Below, in pieces: positions 28,728 through 35,914 of a stretch of 64,000 nucleotides of DNA. The notes beneath the pieces are model-generated. The model saw nothing but the letters and a program-made list of their open reading frames with translations, searched no databases and was not told the DNA's origin. A program made the translations under genes and the position numbers. How positions within the stretch are numbered: the stretch's first letter is position 1; every line of letters starts with the position of its first letter. The stretch spans positions 1,018,501 to 1,082,500 of the forward strand of contig CP003096.1 of assembly GCA_000233775.1 (NCBI GenBank), in the 5' to 3' direction. This DNA comes from Thermovirga lienii DSM 17291 (GTDB taxonomy: Bacteria > Synergistota > Synergistia > Synergistales > Thermovirgaceae).

Positions 28728-30637
28728 CAAAATACAAAGAACACATTAGTCTCAAAGAGGTTGCTTCTATATTGAAGGAAAACCTTACGCCGTTAAGCAA
28801 GAGGGTGAGACTTTCGACCACTGACACTAACTCGTCTTTGGTAGGAAAAGTCTTGATGGAGGATGTATATGCAGAGCGCAATATTCCTCATTATCCAGCC
28901 TCTGCTGTGGATGGTTACGCCATATGTTCAAGCGACACAAGCTATGCAAACCCAGCAAGTCCGGTCGAAATACCAGAAGGCAAGTTTTTATGGGTTAACA
29001 CTGGAGCTTTTGTTCCAGAGCGCTTTGATGCCGTGGTTATGGTTGAAGATACATCGGTGGAAGGTGACTCCTTGTACGTTTTCAATGCTGTATCTAAAGG
29101 GGCCAATATACGTCCGATAGGTGAGGATGTTTCAAAGGGCAGGATTATAGGACGCAAGGGAGAATTATTGACTCCCTTTCATAAAGCCCTCTTTGCTGCG
29201 GCAGGGGTTGAAGAGGTGGAAGTAAGGGCACCTATCAAGACTTGCTTCATACCTACAGGTAACGAAATAGTCGATATAAGAGAAACTAATACAAAGCAAC
29301 TTGCCCCTGGCAAGGTTCCGGAGACCAACTCATTGCTCTTGTCTGAGTTGTTTCAAACTTGGGGATTTCACCTTGATGTCCTGCCATTGATCCCGGATGA
29401 TCCTGAGCTACTGAAAGGTTCCATAAAACAAGCCGTTGAGGAGTACGATCTGGTTCTTGTAGGAGCTGGCACTGCCAAGGGGAAAAGAGATTACAGTGCG
29501 GAAGTTCTCGCTGAACAGGGCAAGATGTTGTTCCGATGGTTGAGAATGAAGCCAGGAAGACCAGTTATGATGGCAGTTGTAAAAGACAAGCCGGTAATTG
29601 CACTGCCTGGTTTTCCTGTTTCCACGTTAGTAGCTTCATGGACGGTCGTTTTCCCAACGCTTCAGATTTTGAAGAGGGGCGACATCAGCGAAAGCTATTT
29701 GTCAGAGGCTGTAAAAACAGCTAAACAGGTTAAAACAGAGCTAGCGGAGCACTATTCTACTAGGCAGGGAATTTCAGAGTGGCTGAGAGTACAGTGCGGA
29801 GAAGTGAACGGGAAAACATACAGCTGGGTTACCTCATCGGGAGCGAGCTCGATGATGCCTTTGACGGAGGCAGACGGATTTTCCTTGGTGGGGGAAGAGG
29901 TTTTAGAGCTTCCTAAAGGCAGCAGTATAGAGGTTTGGGTGGTCAAAGAAAATGATTGGATTAATAGAGCTGTTTACCAGGGATCCAATGATCCAGGGAT
30001 AGAACATTTAGTTGGTTACGTTAGAGATAGAGGTGGAGACTTGATAATTAGATCGGTGGGCAGCTTAGGGGGAGTTACTGCACTTGCCAGGGGAGAGTGC
30101 CATATGGCAGCTTGCCATTTGCTTGACCCCAAGACCGGGGAATATAACACTTCATACATTAAAAGGTTCGATATAAATGACGAATGGGACCGGATTTTGT
30201 TGTACAGAAGACTTCAGGGTCTCATCGTTAAAAAAGGTAATCCAAAACGTATAGTCGATGTAGCAGATTTGACCAGAGAGGACGTCGTCGTAGTTAATAG
30301 GCAGCCAGGCTCCGGGACGAGAGTGCTATTAGATTATTTGCTTAGTCAAACAGAGATCGACCCCAAACAGATAAGAGGTTATGACAATATAGCTGTTACT
30401 CATTTCGATGCTGCCTCAAAGGTAGCTTATGGAAATGCTGATGTCGTTGTGGGTATCAAAGCAGTTGCAGATGCACTGGATTTAGATTTTATACCGTTAG
30501 TAGAGGAACCTTTTGAGGTCATTATCCCTAGGGCCTTTCTAGATCATCCTGGAGTAAAAGCTTTTCGGGACGCAATAACAGATAAGGTTTGGAAAGAAAC
30601 CATAATAAAGCTCGGAGGATATAAACTGGAACAATGA
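28715..30637 (+). CDS. MoeA fused to a periplasmic-binding-protein-like domain
   Basis: A second MoeA paralogue. Residues 1 to about 405 form the MoeA part (YPASAVDGYAICSSDT, AFVPERFDAVVMVEDTSV, CFIPTGNEIVD, ALPGFPVSTLVA). About 410-640 form a molybdate/PBP-like domain related to COG1910 (YQGSNDPGIEHL, SVGSLGGVTALARGECH, HLLDPKTGEYNTSYI, NRQPGSGTRVLLDYLL). No signal peptide is present, so the binding domain is cytoplasmic. It may sense or deliver oxyanion, or regulate the transferase; that is inference. Such MoeA-PBP fusions are known in anaerobes and archaea. The start is GTG 28715 within moeA; moaA overlaps its stop by four bases. Confidence 0.88.
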   Translation: MALVAKYKEHISLKEVASILKENLTPLSKRVRLSTTDTNSSLVGKVLMEDVYAERNIPHYPASAVDGYAICSSDTSYANPASPVEIPEGKFLWVNTGAFVPERFDAVVMVEDTSVEGDSLYVFNAVSKGANIRPIGEDVSKGRIIGRKGELLTPFHKALFAAAGVEEVEVRAPIKTCFIPTGNEIVDIRETNTKQLAPGKVPETNSLLLSELFQTWGFHLDVLPLIPDDPELLKGSIKQAVEEYDLVLVGAGTAKGKRDYSAEVLAEQGKMLFRWLRMKPGRPVMMAVVKDKPVIALPGFPVSTLVASWTVVFPTLQILKRGDISESYLSEAVKTAKQVKTELAEHYSTRQGISEWLRVQCGEVNGKTYSWVTSSGASSMMPLTEADGFSLVGEEVLELPKGSSIEVWVVKENDWINRAVYQGSNDPGIEHLVGYVRDRGGDLIIRSVGSLGGVTALARGECHMAACHLLDPKTGEYNTSYIKRFDINDEWDRILLYRRLQGLIVKKGNPKRIVDVADLTREDVVVVNRQPGSGTRVLLDYLLSQTEIDPKQIRGYDNIAVTHFDAASKVAYGNADVVVGIKAVADALDLDFIPLVEEPFEVIIPRAFLDHPGVKAFRDAITDKVWKETIIKLGGYKLEQ

Positions 30638-31608
30638 ATGATTCTTACGGCAGAGAGTTAAACTATTTGAGGGTTTCGGTGACCGATCGATGTAATTTTA
30701 GATGTTTATATTGTATGCCTGAAGAAGGGGTGCATTTTATACCTCATGAGAACATAGTGACTTATGAGGATATAGACTTCCTTTTAGGCGTCTTAATTCC
30801 AATGGGGATAAGAAAGGTCCGATTTACCGGGGGGGAACCTCTTGTGAGGAGAGGTTTCTTGGGTTTTCTGAAGGATTTGAAACGAAACAGACCTCAACTT
30901 AAGATAGCCCTTACCACCAATGGATCTTTAGTGAGATTATTTGCGGAAGAGCTTGGTGCTGTGGGACTATCGGGGCTAAACGTTAGCCTGGACACCATTG
31001 ATAAAGAGAAGTTTAAAACTGTGACTAGGACCGATGAATTCGAAAATGTTATGGAGGGTATAGATATAATAGGTAAAAAGCTCAACATTCCTCTAAAGAT
31101 AAATACGGTGGCTATAAAAGGTTTTAATGATGACGAAATAGAGAATTTGATTGATTTTGCGAGAGAGAAAAATGCAGTTATACGATTCATAGAATTTATG
31201 CCTTTGGATTGTAGCGTTTGGTCCAAAGATAATTTCCTCTCAGCAGACGACATATTGGCTTGTCTACCAGGTGGAGCAGGAACTTGGGAAAAGGAAGATG
31301 TGTCTGCAAGTCATGGCACGGATGGCCCAGCTGTTTATTACAGGAACGTACACACTAACCAGCGAGTAGGTATCATAGCAGCTGTTTCTAGCCATTTTTG
31401 TGACAAATGTAATAGGCTCAGGGTAACTGCAAATGGGGAGTTGAGGACCTGCCTGTTTGCAGAAAAGGGGCAGGATATATTGCCTTTACTGCGAGCCAGA
31501 AACGAAGAGGCATTGAGGGAAGCTGTAATCTCTTCTGTTCGCATGAAACCGAAGGGATGGCAGTTTTTGCCCGAGACACAGAAGCACATGTGGCAAATAG
31601 GAGGTTAA
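30634..31608 (+). CDS. moaA: GTP 3',8-cyclase MoaA
   Basis: Radical SAM enzyme that begins molybdopterin synthesis by converting GTP to 3',8-cyclo-7,8-dihydro-GTP. The N-terminal cluster motif is C20-x3-C24-x2-C27 (DRCNFRCLYCMP). The second cluster is C256-x2-C259 and C273 (FCDKCNRLR, LRTCLFA). RFTGGEPLVRRG is the SAM-contacting loop. At 324 residues it is full length, although the usual terminal GG motif is replaced by WQIGG. The start overlaps the previous stop as ATGA. MoaC, its partner for the next step, follows 9 bases on. Confidence 0.95.
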   Translation: MNDSYGRELNYLRVSVTDRCNFRCLYCMPEEGVHFIPHENIVTYEDIDFLLGVLIPMGIRKVRFTGGEPLVRRGFLGFLKDLKRNRPQLKIALTTNGSLVRLFAEELGAVGLSGLNVSLDTIDKEKFKTVTRTDEFENVMEGIDIIGKKLNIPLKINTVAIKGFNDDEIENLIDFAREKNAVIRFIEFMPLDCSVWSKDNFLSADDILACLPGGAGTWEKEDVSASHGTDGPAVYYRNVHTNQRVGIIAAVSSHFCDKCNRLRVTANGELRTCLFAEKGQDILPLLRARNEEALREAVISSVRMKPKGWQFLPETQKHMWQIGG

Positions 31609-31617
31609 ACAAAAAAC

Positions 31618-32109
31618 ATGGGGAAAAATGGGTTAACTCATTTAGATTCAAACGATAGGCCACAAATGGTGGACGTGAGCAAGAAAGAAGAAACTCTTAG
31701 AGAAGCCGTAGCAGAAGGGAGAGTCGTGCTTCCTCAGCGGATTTTAGAAGTAATAAGAGAGGGCAAGACCAAAAAGGGTAACGTGTTATTGATAGCAGAA
31801 ACAGCGGGGATAATGGCTTGTAAGAAGACCCCTGAACTAATCCCCTTATGCCACTCCATAAGATTGGATAGTGCTTCCGTAACTTGTGATCTTGACGAAT
31901 CCAATTCTTGTGTAGTTGTTCGATGCAAGGTGGTAGCAAAAGAGGTAACAGGGGTAGAGATGGAAGCCCTGACAGGGGTTTCCGTCGCAGCTTTGACAAT
32001 ATACGATATGTGCAAAGGCATAGATAAAGGTATGCGAATAGAGGGTATACGCCTTTTGAAAAAAAGTGGTGGCAAGTCCGGTATATATTGTGTGGAGGGA
32101 ACAGAATGA
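31618..32109 (+). CDS. moaC: Cyclic pyranopterin monophosphate synthase MoaC
   Basis: Converts the MoaA product to cyclic pyranopterin monophosphate. The 163 residues carry THLDSNDRPQMVDVS at the N-terminus, MACKKTPELIPLCHSIRLD in the middle, GVEMEALTGVSVAALTIYDM and a final LLKKSGGKSG, all strongly conserved in MoaC. The start ATG follows the moaA stop after 9 bases; the ribosome-binding site GGAGG overlaps the moaA end. The mog-like gene starts in its stop codon (ATGA). MoaD, MoaE and MoeB are not seen in this window and must be elsewhere if the pathway is complete. Confidence 0.95.
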   Translation: MGKNGLTHLDSNDRPQMVDVSKKEETLREAVAEGRVVLPQRILEVIREGKTKKGNVLLIAETAGIMACKKTPELIPLCHSIRLDSASVTCDLDESNSCVVVRCKVVAKEVTGVEMEALTGVSVAALTIYDMCKGIDKGMRIEGIRLLKKSGGKSGIYCVEGTE

Positions 32110-32939
32110 AAAAGAAGATTTTAGGTCTATCCTTTTCCAGTGATAAATCTTCGTTACCTATGGTCTTGATTCACACTCAAAAGAGCGGAGGGACCTTAGT
32201 AAATGGGAAAAAGGCTAAAATAGTAGTCGCACCGCCACAGCACAAGTTGCATGAAGCTTGCAAGGAGAACTCTTTAGTAATAAAGTTGCCCGATAACGTT
32301 TTTCCACTGAGGGAGAATGATTTTATCTCGTTTAATAAAGGCGGAGTGCTGTTGAGAGTTTCTGAGGGCAATGGAACATGCTGTGTTTGTGAAGTAGCCA
32401 AAGAAGGCTTTTTGCTTGTTTCAGAGTCGTTCGAGAAGTGGGAGCCAGTTAATGTTGCTGTTCTTACTGTGAGCGACAAAGGGAGTCGAGGCGAGAGAGA
32501 AGATACCTCTGGCCCTGCCCTTGGAGAGGCCGTGGTGGATATAGGGGGAATACTCCAAGATAGAGCAATCGTTCCTGACGAACCGAAAGATATATTGAAA
32601 GTTTTGCGTTCTTGGATAAGTCGTGGATATGAATTGATTTTGATTACCGGTGGAACAGGTCTGTCTCCTCGGGATGTAACCCCCGAGAGTCTTGCAGATC
32701 TGGAGGGAAAAGATGTACCTGGGATAGGGGAGTACATGAGATGGAGGACTTCCTACTATACTCTTAGATCGATACTTTCCAGGTGCATGGCGAAGGTTGT
32801 TGAAAGAAGCTTGATTATTGCCTTGCCGGGAAGCAGGAAAGCCGCCTTGGAATGTTTTTTTGCAGTGTCACCAGTAATAAGACATGCCATAGAGATCGTA
32901 ACTGGCAAGGCTACAGAGTGCGCACATAATCATAAGTAG
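32106..32939 (+). CDS. MogA/MoaB-domain protein with N-terminal MOSC-like extension
   Basis: The C-terminal 160 residues are a molybdopterin-binding MogA/MoaB domain: VAVLTVSDKGSRGEREDTSG, LILITGGTGLSPRDVTPES and IALPGSRKAALECF, which adenylylates molybdopterin before metal insertion. The first 115 residues are additional. They contain LRENDFISFNKGGVLLRVSE and a Cys pair (GTCCVCEV) and resemble a shortened MOSC domain, but I cannot confirm that by eye. I chose ATG 32106 behind GGAGGGA at 32094-32100; the TTG at 32088 lies upstream of that site. Translationally coupled to moaC. Confidence 0.85.
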   Translation: MKKKILGLSFSSDKSSLPMVLIHTQKSGGTLVNGKKAKIVVAPPQHKLHEACKENSLVIKLPDNVFPLRENDFISFNKGGVLLRVSEGNGTCCVCEVAKEGFLLVSESFEKWEPVNVAVLTVSDKGSRGEREDTSGPALGEAVVDIGGILQDRAIVPDEPKDILKVLRSWISRGYELILITGGTGLSPRDVTPESLADLEGKDVPGIGEYMRWRTSYYTLRSILSRCMAKVVERSLIIALPGSRKAALECFFAVSPVIRHAIEIVTGKATECAHNHK

Positions 32940-32973
32940 TATTAAGAAGTAAAGGGAGATTGAAAAAAGGAGC

Positions 32974-33861
32974 ATGCATACAAAGAAAGTCCAAAAGTGT
33001 ATTATTATTACCGGAATGTCAGGGGGAGGCAAATCTACCGTCCTTCACCTGCTAGAGGATAATGGGATGTACGCCATTGATAATATCCCTCCTAGTTTAT
33101 TGCCTCAGCTAATGATGGTACTGTCCAAACACGAAGCCGCCATTAAAAACGGAGTTGTAGCTGTGATAGACATAAGAGGAGACAACCTCTTAGGGGACTT
33201 GTTTCACGCTATAGAATTTTTGAGAAAAGAGGGAACGGATGTCACGCTTCTTTTTCTTGAAGCTTCTGACGAGGTCCTTTTGAGAAGATATGAGATGACA
33301 AGGAGAAAACATCCTTTAGGGGAGAACAGTTCGATTCTAGATGCAATAAGGAGAGAACGCAAAAAAATAACTCCCATATTAGAAAATGCGGATGTCATAT
33401 TAGATACCTCGAACCTAAAGCTTACTGAATTGAAAGAGAAGCTATTCGAGTGTTTATCCATTGAAAAGGAACCCTTTAAAATTCTGCTGTATTCCTTTGG
33501 ATTTAAATACGGAGTTCCTTTGGATTGTGATTTCCTTTTTGATGTTCGTTTTCTCCCAAACCCTTATTACGATGAATATCTCAGACCCCTTTCTGGTAAA
33601 GATGAGAGAGTGAAATCCTTTCTTATAGCGTTTAAGGAAGTAGAAGAATTTTTAGAATACATGATTTCAATGTTGGAGTATGTATTGCCTTTGTATAGAA
33701 ACACATGTAAACAACAAATAAATATGGCTGTAGGATGCACAGGGGGACGCCACCGCTCGGTAGCGGTTGTGGATTGGCTTTTTGAGCACTTCAGCAAAAG
33801 CTACGAAGGTATAATGGTGCATCATAGAGATATTGAAAAAGAGCAGGAGAGTTGGGGATGA
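32974..33861 (+). CDS. rapZ: RNase adapter / nucleotide-binding protein RapZ (YvcJ)
   Basis: P-loop protein of the RapZ/YvcJ family. In E. coli it guides RNase E to the GlmZ small RNA and so controls GlcN-6-P synthesis; in Bacillus YvcJ affects competence. The Walker A loop is G14-MSGGGKST, followed by LEDNGMYAIDNIPPSLLPQL. The C-terminal domain has YSFGFKYGVP, DVRFLPNPYYDEYLRPLSGKD, and CTGGRHRSVAVV, all diagnostic. 295 residues is normal. It opens the rapZ-yvcK-whiA trio that is otherwise typical of Gram-positive bacteria. Role here is by family only. Confidence 0.94.
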   Translation: MHTKKVQKCIIITGMSGGGKSTVLHLLEDNGMYAIDNIPPSLLPQLMMVLSKHEAAIKNGVVAVIDIRGDNLLGDLFHAIEFLRKEGTDVTLLFLEASDEVLLRRYEMTRRKHPLGENSSILDAIRRERKKITPILENADVILDTSNLKLTELKEKLFECLSIEKEPFKILLYSFGFKYGVPLDCDFLFDVRFLPNPYYDEYLRPLSGKDERVKSFLIAFKEVEEFLEYMISMLEYVLPLYRNTCKQQINMAVGCTGGRHRSVAVVDWLFEHFSKSYEGIMVHHRDIEKEQESWG

Positions 33862-35000
33862 ACTGGTGGACTGCGTTTACTCTTGGGCTTTTGGCTGGTG
33901 GAGTCTTAACGTTTATTTTTTTCCTCGTGTTCAGGGAAGAACAACAAGAAGAACATAAAAAATCTACTTCACCCATGGCGCGATCAAGGGAACGCTCCAT
34001 AATGAGCAAAGCCATAAATTTGAGGCTTGCCCAAGGACCACGTATCGTAGCGATAGGAGGGGGAACAGGACTTTCTACGTTGTTAAGCGGTCTTAAGGCA
34101 TACACCAAAAATATCACAGCCGTTGTTACTGTTACCGATGAAGGTGGTAGCTCAGGAAGACTAAGATACGAGTGGGGCATGCTACCGCCAGGAGATATAA
34201 GGAACTGCTTGGTAGCCCTCGCGGAGAACCATGACTCTATTCATAAAATTCTTAATTTTCGTTTTGATCGAGGAGATCTAGCGGGTCACAGCCTGGGAAA
34301 TCTCATCTTGCTGGCTGTTACAGAGATGACCGGAGATTTTCGTCTGGCTGTAGAAGAACTTAATAATTTGTTGGCTATGAGGGGACAAGTTCTTCCTGTT
34401 ACAACTGAAGCCGTATCTATAGTGGGACAAACGGAAGAAGGGGAAATTCTTCGGGGAGAGTTGGAGATAGCTAAAAAAGGATCCCGATTAAAGTCCATAT
34501 GGATAGAACCTAGAGGGGCAAAGGCTGCAAAGGGAGTGTTAGAAGCAATAGACAACGCAGATTTGGTGGTGTTAGGTCCTGGGAGCTTATTTACAAGTGT
34601 GCTTCCCAATATCCTCATAGATGATGTGGCACTGAAATTGCGATCGGAGGAGACAGCACCTAAAGTGTATGTAGCGAATTTGATGACCCAGCCTGGCGAA
34701 ACTGAAGACCTTAGCATATTAGATCATTTGAAATGGGTGGAGAAAACTTTAGGCATTTTACCTGAATATATAGTCGTTAATGAAGGAGAAATGCCCAAAA
34801 ATCACCTAGAGAGGTACAAGAAGCAGGGCTCAAAGCCTCTTTACATGGACAGATTTCAACTAAACCAAATTAGGCGTATGGGGACTAAAGTCATCATGGG
34901 AGATTTTGTTCATGTGTCTGAAGAAGGAACGATAAGACATCATCCTCAGAAGTTGGCTGAGACTATCATAAAAGTAGCACGAGAGATACGAGAGGGGTAA
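33858..35000 (+). CDS. yvcK: YvcK/CofD-fold gluconeogenesis and morphology factor
   Basis: UDP-sugar-binding protein of the YvcK (GlmR) family, which in Bacillus links central carbon status to peptidoglycan precursor synthesis. The 380 residues begin with a membrane helix (about residues 6-24), then AIGGGTGLSTLLSGLK and TVTDEGGSSGRLR, which form the nucleotide-sugar site, and GDIRNCLVALA. GPGSLFTSVLPN and VANLMTQPGETEDL are also conserved. The start ATG 33858 overlaps the rapZ stop (ATGA) behind GGAGA. The N-terminal anchor is present in only part of the family. Confidence 0.93.
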   Translation: MNWWTAFTLGLLAGGVLTFIFFLVFREEQQEEHKKSTSPMARSRERSIMSKAINLRLAQGPRIVAIGGGTGLSTLLSGLKAYTKNITAVVTVTDEGGSSGRLRYEWGMLPPGDIRNCLVALAENHDSIHKILNFRFDRGDLAGHSLGNLILLAVTEMTGDFRLAVEELNNLLAMRGQVLPVTTEAVSIVGQTEEGEILRGELEIAKKGSRLKSIWIEPRGAKAAKGVLEAIDNADLVVLGPGSLFTSVLPNILIDDVALKLRSEETAPKVYVANLMTQPGETEDLSILDHLKWVEKTLGILPEYIVVNEGEMPKNHLERYKKQGSKPLYMDRFQLNQIRRMGTKVIMGDFVHVSEEGTIRHHPQKLAETIIKVAREIREG

Positions 35001-35002
35001 AC

Positions 35003-35914
35003 ATGGAAAAAATAAAGGATATTTTGTGGGATGAATGGATTCAGAGACCCACTACACGGGAGGATGCTACGGAAGAAATAAAAGGAATAGTTTCCGGGAT
35101 GACCTGCAAGCCCGATGGGCGGAATGTAATATGTCAAAGTGGCAGATTGTGGGTCTTTGGAAGATTGAGAAAAATATGGAATTTATCCGATTGGGCTAAA
35201 GTGGTGGATCTTTCTTCGATATTAGTAATACCTAGGGATTTTAAAGGGAAAGTGTTGTTAAGGTTTCCTCCTGTTTTGTTCAAAAAAATTACAGGATTAG
35301 GAGATTCAAATCCAACGTGGTCGTGGATAAGTGGTTTTTTGGGAGTATGTGCATCCTTTTATCTTCCCAGAACGGGATATTATTTGGTTTTTAGGGGGCA
35401 TCAGGGAAAAGGTTCTGATAGTCTCAATATGTTGTACCGCTTTCTTCTGAAACAAGGTTTTCCTGTTAAGATGCGGCACAAATCAGATGTTAGTGAGGTC
35501 ATAATAAGAGATCAACAAAGCATCGTGGCATTGTTGGTGAAGACAAATCTACATAGAACATCTTTGGAACTGGAGCAGAAAGCCCTTTTACGGGCTCTTA
35601 GAGATACAGCAAATAAAATAGTCAACTGTGACGCTGCTAACATACGGAAGAGCTTGGAGGCGGCGCAAAGACAAATAGAAATAGCAAACGAGATCCTGGC
35701 CATGAAAAAGTACATCAAAGTACCAGAGTCGTATATTGATTTAGCTGAAAAGAGGATAGCCAATCCTACCGCTACATTGAAAGAATTGGGTCTACTTTTG
35801 GAGAGACCTGTGAGCAAAAGTACGATAGAATATAGGTGGAAGAAAATGGAGAAAATGTTAGGGACAGGGCCCAAAAAGATTGCGAAGGGGGATGGTCAAA
35901 ATGTACTTCGGTAA
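35003..35914 (+). CDS. whiA: DNA-binding protein WhiA
   Basis: DNA-binding protein with a degenerate LAGLIDADG endonuclease-like domain (about residues 80-180, including FLGVCASFYLPRTGYYLVF) and a C-terminal helix-turn-helix (LKELGLLLERPVSKSTIEYR). In actinobacteria WhiA activates sporulation and division genes; in Bacillus it affects division and chromosome segregation. The 303 residues match the family. It starts 2 bases after yvcK. Function in this organism is not known, and its presence next to rapZ and yvcK is the most conserved feature of the locus. Confidence 0.93.
   Translation: MEKIKDILWDEWIQRPTTREDATEEIKGIVSGMTCKPDGRNVICQSGRLWVFGRLRKIWNLSDWAKVVDLSSILVIPRDFKGKVLLRFPPVLFKKITGLGDSNPTWSWISGFLGVCASFYLPRTGYYLVFRGHQGKGSDSLNMLYRFLLKQGFPVKMRHKSDVSEVIIRDQQSIVALLVKTNLHRTSLELEQKALLRALRDTANKIVNCDAANIRKSLEAAQRQIEIANEILAMKKYIKVPESYIDLAEKRIANPTATLKELGLLLERPVSKSTIEYRWKKMEKMLGTGPKKIAKGDGQNVLR

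Noticed and set aside
32177-32737. 186-codon minus-strand frame
   Set aside because: Antisense to the Mog-like gene with no ribosome-binding site or family motif.
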